Shown one piece after another: positions 1 through 11,329 of a DNA stretch of 64,000 nucleotides. This stretch comes from Hyperoodon ampullatus (lineage: Eukaryota > Chordata > Mammalia > Artiodactyla > Ziphiidae), in contig OX457068.1 of assembly GCA_949752795.1 (NCBI GenBank), forward strand, positions 55,084,516-55,148,515, given 5' to 3'. Within the stretch, counting starts at the first letter, position 1. Every line of letters starts with the position of its first letter. Under the pieces are notes generated by a model. It was not told the DNA's origin. It did no database searches and saw only the letters and a list, made by a program, of their open reading frames with translations. Made by a program: the position numbers and the translations under genes.

Positions 1-980
1 TACTATTTAATTATTTTTGGTATATCTAGATTTCTTTCTAATACTCTTTCCCTCTGAGGGAATATTTTAATATTTTTTTTTGAAATGCAGGTCTGCTGAT
101 GATGAATTCTCTAACATTCTCATGTCTGAAATAGTCTCTCTTTCACTATCATTTTTGAAAAACATTTTATTGGGTATAGAATTCTAGGCTAATAGTTTTT
201 CATTCAGTACTTGTGAAATGTTGTTCTCCCGTTTTTTGGCTCCAGTCACTTACAAGGGAAAGTTTGTTATCTTTGTATTCTATATTCTTTTTATATAAGG
301 TGCCATTTCTTTTGGCTGCTTTTAAGATTCTCTCTTTATCACTGGTTTTAAGCAATTTAATTGATCCTTTAAGCCTCACTTTTAAGTTTCTAGATCTTAT
401 TTTCTCCTCACTATTGAGACAAATCCTTTCTCTTACACCACTATTGTCTGATGAATGATGAGGTTTTTCTACGCTGCTGGTGGTGCTATGAACTATTTCC
501 AGTCCTGTGAAAGTTCTGAGTACTGTTTGCTAAAGTCTTTTTGTGCATCTCTTTCCTCAGTCTACTTTCCTTTCCTTACATGTATGAGGTATTCAGTACT
601 CAGCTGAAAACATGATAAGGATCCTCTGCAGAACTCCAAAGTTTTCTTTGTGCATCTTTCTTCTCTCTAGTATCCTGTCCTGTAAAATATAACTCTCTTG
701 GATTCCCCACACTCCCAGCTTTGTATCATCTACTTTAGGAAAACTTCAAAGGTCCAACTTGGATCACTTACCTTATGCCCAATCCTGGAAAACTTATACA
801 GGCTGATCTGGGACAGTTGTAGGGTTCACTTCTTTTGCTTCCTGTTTCCCATGGATAAATGTCCTTTGACTGATATTCAATATCTTAAGAATCATAATTT
901 CATATCCTTTGTCTGAATTTTTAGTTGTTTCAGGTAAGAGGATAAGTATGTTCCCTGTCCCTCCATCTTGGACAGAGCTA
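1..980 (-). mobile_element. Old L1 (L1M-type) 5' end: antisense ORF1-proximal region and 5' UTR
   Basis: Read on the minus strand this is the 5' part of an old LINE-1. The stretch near 100-460 ('gctgatgatgaattctct', 'gctgcttttaagattctctc', 'tatcactggttttaagcaa') is the typical antisense text of the L1 region around ORF1. The homologous younger version is at about 35560-35800. The part from about 470 to 980 looks like decayed 5' UTR and ends at 'ctccatcttggacagagc', which resembles the antisense start of many L1s. Both frames are full of stops. The element is cut by the window edge at position 1, so its 3' portion is unseen. Subfamily not determined. Confidence 0.72.
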
Positions 981-984
981 AATT

Positions 985-2340
985 TTCTATAAGTAACTTT
1001 TTAAAGATATATTTTCAATGTTATTTTAGAAAAAAACATAGATTTGTTAAAAAAAATAATAATGATTTCTACTGTATTTCATTATATGGAGTTGGCATAC
1101 ATTATTTAGCAGTCTTGATTTGTGAGTAATTTTTGATATTTTTAACAATAATTTGGTTTACATTTTCTCATGTACATAACTGCTCATTTGTCCAACTTTT
1201 CCTAATGGAATGTTTCTAAAAGCGTAATTGCAGAACAAATTTTAAGACTTTTAACACATATTACTAAATTGCTCAACTTGGTCAAGCTTCTGGTGATTTG
1301 TGAAGAATGAATAAAATGGTTATATTTGTGTTTGAGAAAGAAGAAGCTCACAGTTGTGTGAACAGCTGTTGATGTTTGAGAGGAGGAGAGGTTAGAAACA
1401 AGAATTCCAGTTAGAAAATCAAACAGCATGACAATGATGAGAGTCTGAATTAAAGTATTGCTATAAGAATCAAGAAAGGGGGGAGGGATTTCAGAAATAT
1501 TTCTGAAGCACAATCCACAGGTTCTGAAATTAATTGGATGTTGGAAATATTTATATAATTTGGCCATGGACTGAAACAGGAAATTCCTAAGGCAAGGAAG
1601 TTTTGTACATGGGGAGGGTAAATGTGTTACTCAGTTAATTAATTTGTATTAAATTGCATAGGAACAACCTATGGGTCATTCAAGGAATGATGGTTAATAT
1701 AAAGTCAGTTTAGTTAAGAGATTTGAACTTGAAACATTGATTTCAGTATCTACGTGATTTAAGAAAATACATAGTAGTAGGAATCAGCCATTGATACTCA
1801 AACTATAAATTTCATTTCCTAGGTAAAAATGTCTAGAGTGAGAAGAGAAAAAGGCCAAGGAAGGAATTAAAATCATGCATACATTTTGAGACTGAGTAGA
1901 ATACAATAATGCTAAGAGAATACATGAAGGGATTGTTAGAAATGTAAAGGAGAGACGGCATGCAAAATCCAAGGGATTGGAGAAAAAAAAAACTGAAAAG
2001 GGAGAAATTGTCCACAATATCAAATACTGGCATACTGGCTCAGAGAAGTAAGTACTAAGAAATATCCAGTGACTGGGCAATTATTTTAGCAAAAGTAGCA
2101 TTAGATAATTTGGGATGTCATCTGACTATATATAAGAGTGGATGGCAAGAACTGTAAGATCCAGAATTTATTAGATGTATGAGGCAAAAGTCAAAAAGAT
2201 GGAGTAGTTTTATGCCTATCTGATCCTCGTGTCTAGCATGCCAGTCTTGGTCATTGTGAACTAGAATAAACTTGGTCCCGGTCAGATAGGCTGGTAGAGT
2301 TAAGGCTGATACTAGAGTTCAATTTAGTGTTGAATATTCA
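985..2340. other. No recognised feature (AT-rich non-coding)
   Basis: AT-rich sequence with no recognisable gene, RNA or repeat. A 121-codon open frame on the minus strand at 1202-1567 is low-complexity, has no domain I recognise, and reads as chance. Confidence 0.5.
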
Positions 2341-2359
2341 GTATAAGAACGAATTTGAT

Positions 2360-2598
2360 ATATATACACTACCAAACGTAAAATAGATAGCTAGTGGGAA
2401 GCAGCCACATAGTACAGGGAGATCAGCTCTGTGCTTTGTGACCACCTAGAGGGGTGGGATAGGGAGGGTGGGAGGGAGGGAGACGCAAGAGGGAAGAGAT
2501 ATGGGAACATATGTATATGTATAACTGATTCACTTTGTTATAAAGTAGAAACGAATGCACCATTGTAAAGCAATTATACTCCAATAAAGATTAAAAAA
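2360..2598 (+). mobile_element. L1 3'-UTR fragment, severely 5'-truncated, with TSD
   Basis: This matches the 3' UTR of the other cetartiodactyl-type L1s in the window (compare 49260-49510): 'tacactaccaaacgtaaaat', 'gggaagcagcc', 'gtgctttgtgaccacc', a G-rich run, and 'caattatactccaataaag' followed by an A-tail. Only about 240 bp of the 3' end is present, as expected from abortive target-primed reverse transcription. Flanks 'aagaacgaatttgat' (2345-2359) and 'aagaattaatttgat' (2599-2613) form a 15-bp TSD with two mismatches. Confidence 0.9.
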
Positions 2599-2767
2599 AA
2601 GAATTAATTTGATTGCAACAAACAGTGCTAACATGTATTTGTTGATTTTAATTGGGAAGAAGCTGAAACATACAAAGATGTAAATGAGTCATCTTAAAGC
2701 TGCAGAGTCTGGAATACCTAACACTAGATTCAATTCAGATAGTATTTACTGAATATTAAAAATAATG

Positions 2768-2792
2768 AAAAACAACAACAACAACAACAAAA
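2768..2792. repeat. (CAA)n microsatellite
   Basis: About seven uninterrupted CAA units ending in a short A run. Confidence 0.85.
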
Positions 2793-4591
2793 GCCAGGGA
2801 CTGGGGAGGCAAAGTCAAGAGAGGGGAAAAAATTGGTCTCAGTGATTCTGAACATTTACTGACTACAATCAATGTAATGAAGAAGAGTTATTTCTAATTA
2901 ATGAATTTATATGATTTGTTTCCTTTTTTAGCATAATATATGCTGTATCAAGTAAATAAATGGATGGGTAGGAGATAAACAACTATCAGAGAGATTTTCA
3001 TTAATTAGAGAGATTAGAGAGGCTTTCAGGAGGGGGCAGCCAGTTGCCTGATCTTATTATCAGTTCTGCAGATGATGTTCTAATAGTTAATTTTTGTCAC
3101 TATTTTAGACATGTCACCATAAAATGTGGATTCTAGTGTAGTTACATGCCACACCTCAAACACATTTGTATGCCAGGAATTCCCTAATGATTAACCTTAT
3201 TTCCAAGATTGCCAACAGAACTAATAATAATTAGCCATCTATAGCCTGAAATGCAGATAAACCATCAGCTTTCCCCTTCCCAATTTATTTCCTTCTTTTG
3301 TTTGATAGCACAATGAAACCATTGTCTTCTGCTTGTGACATCACAGTCACTCCCATAGTAACTGACATTTCTTTCTATCACTTCAGTATGGGAATAATCA
3401 GACAACAGATATGAATTCTTGAAGGAGAAAGAACATATTTATATATAAATACACTAACAACCAGCAATATCTAGGAGACAGAAATAGAGAAGAATAGGAA
3501 TATCTCATAGATAAGTGTTTCTTTTTAAATGTTAATTTTTGTCTGACTGTAAACTTCATCTTTTAAACCCTTTTTCCCATTATTAGCATCATACCTTGAG
3601 TGCTTACAGCTGAACACAGGTTCTCTGTGACCTTTCTGAAATCACAAGTCATCCTTTCTCTTTGTCACTGTGATAATGGAATGGATCAGATTCTTCCTGC
3701 AGACATTATAATGGAGTTCAACTGTCTATGGCATACACTAATGAAAAATGTTAAACCTTTCTCGTCTCCACCATGTGCCTCAACAGCACACAGCAGATGC
3801 CCTGCCTAGAGAAGCCCATATGGCAGGCTGGTATCAGTGATATTTTCTCTAATGTCAAGGAAGACTGCTGTATGGAAAGGATGTTGTGACTGCCATTTGG
3901 AGGCTTAGGTACAAGTGCATCGAGTAAGAGCCATTTTATCTGTCTGCCTGTCCCCCCCCACCCCCACAGTGCCAGCTAGTCTCTCATTGGCGGACAAGTA
4001 GGTCTTTCTGCTGTGTGATTTCAGGGACACTGGAAGCCCTTTCATTACCCTCCACACCCCTCACCTCCACCCACACACTATCTATCTATGCCCTCACAGT
4101 TGTCTGAGGCTCCTTTAACAGTCTGGAAAATTTGTACTGAAACTGAAACATAACGATAAGATGCAAACATTGCAGGCAGGGATGCATGCTGACTTAAATC
4201 CTCATTATACAGATATCAGTATAAATCATGGGTGTTACTTCTGTTTCTCAAAGAAAAATGCAGTGTGGGCTCTGCACCATTATGGGAATGAGGCAGCTAA
4301 AATGGGGTGAGGTAGGGAGAGACAAAAATATTCTTTTAAATTTCATACCTACAGCCACTAAGTTACACTTCTGTTGGTTCCCTATCACACACTATTACTC
4401 ACTGTCTGTATTATTTAGCTAGGCATTTAAGGCTTGTGAGAAAATGAACACCGTAATGAAGGGAACCAAAAGAAGTAAACAGACTCTGCTAGGCATGCAA
4501 TCAAGCCCTACAGATATTATATAAGTTACAGTTTACTTAACTGAGCCAAAGGGATACATGTTTAGAAAAGGATAATAAGTTATGTAAAGCA

Positions 4592-4620
4592 GGATGATGA
4601 TAATGGTGATGATGATGATT
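4592..4620. repeat. (GAT)n-like imperfect microsatellite
   Basis: Imperfect GAT/GGT repeats (gatgatgat core). Confidence 0.7.
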
Positions 4621-5335
4621 AGGTGTGTTTGCTTTTCCTTTTCTCTTCTAGTTCCTCAAAGGAGACCCTACATGCAGAGGCTAGTGGCAATAAGCTGATA
4701 TAGACTTTTGATACCATAACCTTATTCCCCAGAAATTACAACAAACTAATAGATCTTCCAAATTTCTCTGGATGAAAAGCATATATCCAGAATCCTGATC
4801 TGGGTTAATTTCATTATTATTATTCCTCTTTCTCCATATTGCTGTATTATGATAGTTATATAATAATGGCTAGCATCTAGTCTAAACCCATCATAACTGT
4901 GTGTTCAGGTGACCAGAATATGGGCACATGCTGCCCTTTTCTTTCAAATCACAAAAGCCCAAGAGAGATTAACCTGGCATGCCTGGTCATAGCTTATCAA
5001 CTACACTGTAGTTTAGTTTCTTCTTCAGGGACAGACTCAAACTCCATGTATGCTTGCCAAGTGGAAATTATGTGAATAACTTTTACCTAAGGTCCCACTA
5101 TTGGCAAAATAGTATGGATAGCTAAGGTGTTTGCATTTGTTTTACCAGTGTTTCTGGAAATTGGCATAGACAAATCCCATAAGACTCAAATGTTTAGACT
5201 CCTTCTTCTCTCTGGCCATGTCATTGAATTAATACATTGAGATACTGCTGCTTTAAGATTATATCCCCCAAGTGTTCAACTAAACAAATAGTACAGATTA
5301 TTTTGGAGTTGGCAAAGAGGTTGGGAGCTAAACCC

Positions 5336-5560
5336 TGCAGTGATTAACATACAGGTTTTACAGTAACACGACCTGTGTTCAATCCCCATCTCAGACATGT
5401 TTTGTAACATATCTACATCTCAGTTTCCTAATCTTCTCAAAGGAGATCATAATAGAAATCCATAGCATGGATTTGTCGTGAAGGTTAAATTAAGTAAGGC
5501 ACATGAGATAGCTACCACAATGCATGAGGCACAGTAAGCCTTTTGTAAATTTATTGGTCA
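5336..5560 (+). mobile_element. MIR SINE (ancient mammalian-wide interspersed repeat)
   Basis: The order of blocks fits MIR in the sense orientation. A decayed tRNA-like head ('gtgttcaatccccatctc', the B-box region) is followed by the conserved core 'catctcagtttcctaatctt'. Then come a diverged 'aggttaaattaagtaaggca' and an end resembling 'gcacagtaagcc'. Divergence is high, as expected for this age. No TSD is readable. Confidence 0.75.
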
Positions 5561-5564
5561 ACTT

Positions 5565-6385
5565 CAGGTTATAGAGGGAAGCTGAGACTGTTGAATGCTA
5601 AATTAAAATAAGTTATTTGAAGACAAAGACTTTAATGTCCCCTCCAAATACATACAAAGACACATGCACCCCGGAACATAGTTCAGTGCCTAAAACAAAA
5701 CTGGGGCATATGAAAGAATTCTGTAGTGTCTGTGATCTGTAGTCCCTGATCCGTATAACTGGCTTAATAATCTCAGGACTGATGACTGAGCCTTTTGCTT
5801 GGAACTCCTGTTGAACAACCTTTCTAGGACAATAGGCAGATGAATTATCATACTCCTAAAGATAAAAACTAAGACACTTCATAACAATATACAAATTGGC
5901 TCTGGTTTCCTGCCAGTGCATTTTCTGGTACATTGGATGAACATTTGATTGCTGGCTGGCAAGTACACAGACTTGATGCGTGATCCCTGAGGTTTTAATT
6001 GCTTTGATCACATTCTTGTCTCACTGAAAAGTGCAGTTGTTGGCAATCACTCCTCTCCTCATTACTGCCAAATGGCTTTAGCCTGCTGTACTTCTTTCTT
6101 TTATTGCTCCTCACTCTAAGTTTTCACACCAGCCGAAAAACAGTCCAGGCACCTTGACATACAAACGTTGGCCATCAAGAAGATCCCTCACTGGAATAAT
6201 GCATTACTTTGGAGTTTACTATAAAATAAACTCAATAATTAATTACCTTTCTGTACTTTTATCATTCATATGGAGTCAAGTCTCTATTATATATCTGGTG
6301 AGAACAAAAAGATATGATATTTATATTAATCTGGGCTATCATTTACCTTTTGATTCATTGATTGATAATGTACCCATCTAACATC
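5565..6385. other. No recognised feature
   Basis: Unique-looking non-coding sequence. A 75-codon open frame at 6154-6381 has no domain and no supporting context. Confidence 0.45.
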
Positions 6386-6387
6386 TT

Positions 6388-7330
6388 CATTGAATACTTA
6401 ATATGTGCAAGGTACAGTCCAAGATCCTGGAAATACAATAATGAAAAAAAAATGCAACACTTGATATCATAGAACACATTCTAATAAGACAGAAAAACAT
6501 TATCAACTACACAAACCAATGTAAAACTGTAACAACTATAGTGCTCTAAAGTTGAAGTACATGGTTCCATGACTGGTAGGATTAGATTCAGCCTGGGAAG
6601 TTAGGGACCTCTTCCTGAAGAAATGGCTATTGAACTATGAGAGTAATGACTGATGATAGTGAAAAACATTTCAAGTTGGAGGCAGAGAAAACTCCATACT
6701 ATCAAAATGCAAGGGAGGTTTGATCACAGAGTCTGAAAGGAACAAAGAGAAGAGATTGGAATGACTGAAACAAAAATAGTGGGGTAGATTAAACAATAAG
6801 ATAAGGCCAAAGAGGTAGGTAGGAGTTAGATCATATCCGATCTTGAAGGCCAAGTTAAGAAATATGAAGTAGAATTTAAGAACAATGAGATTTGAATGAT
6901 TTTAAGCTGAAAAAAATATGATTCAAACTTGCATTTTGAAAATAACACTGGCTACAGTATGGAAAAGAGATAAAAAAAAGAAGAGAAGAGATAAAGATGG
7001 ACCAGTAAAGTGGCTATCATCAAAATTCTAGAAAGAAAAGATGACAACCTGGATAAAAGTTGTAGATGTGGATATGAAAAGAAACAGATGGGATAAAAAG
7101 ATATTTAGACAGTATTATGAGTAACACTTGGAATTAAACATGCATAGTTAGTGTCAGGGTGATTTCTAGTTTCCAGATTGCATAAATTATATATATGATA
7201 GGGCCTTGTGCAAAGATAAGAAACATGTAAAATTATTACATCAAATTTAATTTTAAACATATCGAGATTTAAGTATTTGAAATTTTTAGGAGGAGATGTC
7301 AGGTGAGCAGATGGCTAAACACATGTGAAG
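6388..7330 (-). mobile_element. LINE L2 fragment (antisense), 3' end plus part of the distal body
   Basis: On the plus strand it begins 'attgaatacttaatatgtgc', 'aaggtacagtcc', 'ctggaaatacaata', the antisense of the L2 3' end (typically 'cctactatgtgccaggcact', 'ggggatacag'). Further on are decayed L2 landmarks: 'gacctcttcctgaagaaatg', 'atcttgaaggccaagtt', 'ttgaatgattttaagc', and 'ggaggagatgtcaggtgag' near 7300. The order is collinear with L2 over nearly 1 kb, with much substitution. The 5' boundary at about 7330 is approximate. Confidence 0.65.
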
Positions 7331-7334
7331 TTCA

Positions 7335-8070
7335 GAGATATCTCACCTGAATGTGTGTATTTGTGCATTATCTTCTTATAATTGGTAACTCGAGAAGTAG
7401 GAGTGAATAAACTTGTTGAGACAGGGAGTCTGAGTGATAAGAGAAGTGGGAAGAGGACTCTGTTGTCAAAGTTTGAAAAATGTTTTGTACCATGAATGAC
7501 AGGGCTCCCCAATAAATTGATGATTCACTTTCTAGGATAGCCTAAAACTGAATTAGATGCAGAGCTGGGAAACTGGATAAAAGATACATGAGAATTTGAG
7601 AACACAGATTTTCTAGTAGCTATAATCATTTATTCTTACTATAGATATAGCTATAGATATATAGATTGACACTTTGATAATTACCTCTTGACTTTAATCT
7701 GAAGATCAAAATAGTAACCAATTATATGTGTTAATTTTATACATTTTCTGCCAGTAAATAGTGCTAGTAAAGATATCATTCATAATGTTGCTTAATGTCC
7801 CTGATATGAAAACTTCAGTGACAATTTTTCTCCATAGCTTTTGTTTTCACCTAATTCAGAATGTTTCTGAGAAGGTAATTCTCCCTGCTATCCAATAATC
7901 AGGTCATTCTTCCCCTCAAGCTAAACCCTTAGTATTTTTTAAAATGTAAATATATTTTCTTTGGCTTCAAAGCTCTTTCCTGCTTTGCTCATGTGTGTAT
8001 TTGTTATCCTCAGATATCTAGGCCCCCCCCCCTTCCACACTATCTTTGCTGCCTTCAAATCAACTTAATT
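7335..8070. other. No recognised feature
   Basis: Non-coding. It contains a short run of GATA-like repeats near 7640-7665 and a C run near 8022-8031. Confidence 0.45.
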
Positions 8071-8078
8071 ATGTAGTT

Positions 8079-8306
8079 CAGCGGTCCCCAACATTTACGG
8101 CACCAGGGACCAGTTTTGTGGAAGAAAATTTTTCTTCGGATGGTTGGGGAGGGGATGGTTAAGCGGTAATGCAAGCAATGGTAAAGGATGGGGAGCAGCA
8201 GATGAGGCTTTGCTTGTTCCCCACTGCTCATGTCCTGCTGTGCTGCCCGGTTCCCAACAGGCCGTGGACCAATATTGGTTCACAGCCCAGAGGTTGGGGA
8301 CCGCTG
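8079..8306. mobile_element. MER1-like non-autonomous hAT (Charlie) DNA transposon
   Basis: A compact 228-bp element with perfect 14-bp terminal inverted repeats: 'cagcggtccccaac' at the left end and its exact reverse complement at the right. It is flanked by 8-bp target duplications 'atgtagtt' (8071-8078) and 'atgtaggt' (8307-8314), one mismatch apart. An 8-bp duplication with CAG-type ends is the hAT signature. The subterminal text ('ggcaccagggaccagttttg', 'caggccgtggaccaatattgg') resembles the MER1/Charlie3 group of placental mammals. No transposase is encoded, so it must have been moved in trans. The overlapping open frames of 62 and 93 codons are incidental. Confidence 0.82.
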
Positions 8307-8314
8307 ATGTAGGT

Positions 8315-9178
8315 CATTCTTTTCTTTCTTTTTCTAGTTTCGTTCACTTCCTTGCATCTGCTCACATCTTATCCATTGGACATTCCTACAACTCATATCT
8401 CCCCATTTTCATTGCTCTTTTTTAAAGGTGAGATCTTCCTCCAGAGGTTGAGAGTTACACCCAAGGCTCTGAAGATAAACATGATTAGTTAGTTCAATGC
8501 ATTGTGGGAATACATAAAAATAGGTAAACATAAATGTTCCTGCCCTCCAGTTTTCTTATAATTTACCTTAAGTGTAGAGTATCTTTCAACCCTGTTTTCC
8601 CCTTTCCAATTTGAAAACCAACTCACAACTAAGATTTGTATGGAAGGTAGTATGGTTAAGACAATTAAAAAGTGCTATTTAAGGGAAGCCCAACCTCTCC
8701 TTCTTACACCACTTTTGAAAGTTCTAGTCAATCACATCCCCTTACCTTTTTGACAAATTAAGACTATAATAATGCCAACATATTATTATAGATTTTTTTT
8801 GTCAATGGTCATAAAATCAATTGATTTTTATTGCACTAATTTGTTGCTTTGAACCTTTGTATGCATTTGAAATCACCATATGACATGTGTGAATCCCGCC
8901 CCCTCTTCAAAATTTGGAGCAATGTCTTCTTTCTCCTTTGATACTCAGCACTAGGAAAGGCTAATACATTAGTCCTCCAAACCATTTTTAATTAATAATA
9001 TTTGAGTAAAAATGACTTCTACTTTAACATTTTAATATGGAAGTTATACCTATCTCTCTGTAGTCAAGATATGATATGGTTTGATGTCTATCCATTCAAA
9101 CAAAATAAATTATTAATGCAACACTCATGCATCTCACAGTGTAAAGGAAAGAGGAGGCATGGATGTAGGTGGCTGTAT
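8315..9178. other. No recognised feature
   Basis: AT-rich non-coding sequence without a repeat or gene that I recognise. Confidence 0.45.
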
Positions 9179-9180
9179 TA

Positions 9181-9596
9181 CATGTTTCCTCTGCTATCCA
9201 AAATTAAAGTGTTCCTATGAAATCTTTCATAAGCCAAAATGTCCTAAAGTGGAGAAGCAATTACCTCAGGATAGATCTTGCTAACAGAGGCAAAAAATAA
9301 ATTGAGATTAAGCACATATGCTACCAGAGATAGTTCAAAACCATGGCTCCTTGATGAGAGATGCTGAGTGTGGTTCGCAGGGAAGGAACTTGGCTATGCT
9401 GCTTTCACTCTTTGGGTGCCCACTATCTCTATAATGTGGAAAAAACAAACGCTGAATAATTTTTGTGTTTTGACTTTTTTTCATAAGAGAAAATCTTCTT
9501 CAGATTTCTGTCAGTCAGTGAAAAAAGGTATTAATGTAGGTCTTTTGTAAAAGTGAAGTGGTATAAAGCAAACTCTTGAAGAGTGGAGAATACCTG
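9181..9596. mobile_element. Probable ancient mariner-like non-autonomous DNA transposon
   Basis: The right end, read in reverse complement, begins 'caggtattctccactctt'. The left end begins 'catgtttcctctgctatc'. They form an imperfect terminal inverted repeat with roughly two-thirds of positions matching. Both ends abut TA (9179-9180 and 9597-9598), as expected for Tc1/mariner-type insertion. The inner left arm ('gttcctatgaaatctttcat') also looks like a known class of mammalian DNA-transposon termini, but I cannot name the family with confidence. No coding capacity remains. Confidence 0.5.
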
Positions 9597-9599
9597 TAT

Positions 9600-9925
9600 A
9601 GGCTAGCAGTTTGCCTTGGGCAAGTACTTCATTCAAGGGGGTGGTACATTTCACTGGAGGACTTTAAAAGTTTTCTGATGGGAATTGGAGTATTTTCAAG
9701 GTGAAAAAATATACAGGTATAGAGAGTGGAAAGAATGCATTATGTCCAAAAATCCTATAAGTGCAGGAGATTGGGGCTATGTTGATAAATACACAGGCAT
9801 GAGGTTGTGAGGCTGGTTTAGGACCCAGCATGGAGAGTCTACAGTGCTACATTAATAGAATGACCCTTATCCTGGGTTGTCCAGAATACTTAACAGCTCT
9901 GATTATTAATAGCAACCTTCAGTCT
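9600..9925. other. No recognised feature
   Basis: About 325 bp of non-coding sequence between the mariner-like element and the SINE pair. Nothing recognised. Confidence 0.4.
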
Positions 9926-9941
9926 CTTAAAAGTGCCTTTT

Positions 9942-10160
9942 GGGCTTCCCTGGTAGCACAGTGGTTGGGAGTCTGCCTGCCGAGGCAGGGGACATGGGTT
10001 TGTGTCCCGGTCCTCGAAGATCCCACATGCTGCAGAGTGGCTGGGCCCATGAACCATGGCCACTGAGCCTGCACATCTGGAGCCTGTGTTCCGCAACGGG
10101 AGAGGCCACAACAGTGAGAGGCCCACGTACTGCCAAAAAACAAACAAACAAACAAACAAA
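9942..10160 (+). mobile_element. CHR-family tRNA-derived SINE (long form)
   Basis: It starts 'gggcttccctggtagcacag', carries a polymerase III A-box-like 'tagcacagtgg' and a decayed B box 'gggtttgtgtcc', and then has the diagnostic 3' half ('gcctgtgttccgcaacggg', 'cacaacagtgagaggccc'). It ends in a (CAAA)n tail. Left flank 'cttaaaagtgcct' (9926-9938) is repeated, diverged, after the tail ('aaaagtac'). Several former CpGs read TpG or CpA, so the copy is moderately old. Confidence 0.92.
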
Positions 10161-10167
10161 AAAGTAC

Positions 10168-10294
10168 TTTTTTTTTGTTTGTTTCTGTCTATGCCCTGTG
10201 GCATGTGGGATCTTAGTTTCCTCACCAGGGATTGAACCCGTGTCTCCTGAAGTGGAAGTGTGTAGTCTTAACCACTGGACTGCCAGGGAAGTCC
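10168..10294 (-). mobile_element. CHR-type short SINE, antisense
   Basis: The reverse complement begins 'ggacttccctggcagtccag', has a B-box-like 'gggttcaatccc', and ends at a 'gatcccacatgcc' segment followed by an A-rich tail (seen here as the T run at 10168-10178). It lacks the long 3' half of the neighbouring SINE, so it is the short class of this tRNA-derived family. Flanking copies of 'aaaagtac' lie on both sides (10159-10166 and 10297-10304). It lies head-to-head with the SINE at 9942-10160. Confidence 0.85.
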
Positions 10295-10309
10295 TCAAAA
10301 GTACCTGGT

Positions 10310-10795
10310 TTTGATAGCAGAATATATGATTACCTTGTACATAAGGAGCTGTGACAGTGTTATGTAGATCAATGCTTTCCATAGTGCATCCAACAGAATA
10401 CAAGCACTGAAAAATGTTAATAGGGACTCTGAACAAAAGCCTTCTATAAACTGTTGTGAGAATATTGTATATGACTTACATCCTTCTTAAAGATTTGCAA
10501 TGCATGCTTACAAGTCCTGTAGTGTAGATACTTATTTAAATGTTTTAACAATTTTTGACCACAGAAACCTTTTTATCACAGGGCACAAAGTAACATCAAA
10601 AAAGTGGGAATGGTTGTCTATTGATTGGAAGAGGGTTATAGGATAAGTGCTCATGCTGTAGGGACATTAATCTTTAGCAAGTTGTGTTTGTAGGTGACAA
10701 ACACTGGAGGTGGCAAGATAAATTATGTTTTTTAATATTTTTTGCTTATGTTATATCTTAACCCAGGATGACAGATTGTATTTTCCAACAATGGA
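10310..10795. other. No recognised feature
   Basis: Non-coding, AT-rich. Nothing recognised. Confidence 0.4.
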
Positions 10796-10799
10796 TGCA

Positions 10800-11325
10800 A
10801 TAACATCTTACATTGCACATGGTCTTCCAGAACCTTACCACTCCCCCACCAAAAGGTGGAGACTACATCTCTTCCCCTTGAACCTGAGTCAACTTTTGTG
10901 GCTGTCTCAAGCAATAGGATGCCACACACGTTAGGGCATATGACTTCCTAATATGACTTCTCTTAGGGCCTAAGAAAGGATAGAAATCCTACCCAGCTCT
11001 TTCTCAGGATTTGCACTTTTGGATCCCTGAGCCACTCTGTAAGAGGTCCAGCTACGCTGAATCTGTCATGCTAGAGAGACCACATAGCAATAAGAAGAGA
11101 TGCCAGAGGCTCCCAGGCTGTTCCTCTGTCAGGCATCTGAGTCTTCCCAGATCAGATACCAAACATGTGAGTGAAGAAGACGTGGAGATGACTCCAGGCC
11201 CAGCCATTGATTACAACTGCATAAGATGCCCTAAGCAAGAACTACCTAAATGATCTCAGTCAGCTGCCCCCTAAAACTGTTAGAGATAATAATGAATGAC
11301 TGATTTGGTTTAATGTTACAATGAT
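10800..11325 (+). mobile_element. MLT1-type (ERVL-MaLR) LTR, decayed
   Basis: Collinear landmarks of a MaLR long terminal repeat: 'ccccaccaaaaggtggag', 'cccttgaacctgagtcaac', 'caagcaataggatgcc', 'aacatgtgagtgaagaag', 'gcaagaactacctaaatga', and near the end 'gagataataatgaatgac' (the usual 'aataaatgattgtt' segment). No internal retroviral genes lie beside it, so it is a solo or fragmentary LTR. Subfamily uncertain. Confidence 0.55.
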
Positions 11326-11329
11326 TGGC

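Larger units (their letters stand above)
2615..5335. other. No recognised gene; unique or very old sequence with short simple repeats
   Basis: Non-coding. It contains a short (CAA)n at 2768-2792, a C-rich run at 3952-3967 and a (GAT)n-like tract at 4592-4620. Open frames of 60-70 codons here show no domain and look like chance. No RNA gene recognised. Confidence 0.5.

Noticed and set aside
1202..1567. 121-codon minus-strand gene
   Set aside because: Low-complexity, no domain, no conserved start context; consistent with a chance frame in AT-rich DNA.
9942..10160. tRNA gene
   Set aside because: A and B box motifs belong to a tRNA-derived SINE; there is no cloverleaf or acceptor stem of a functional tRNA.
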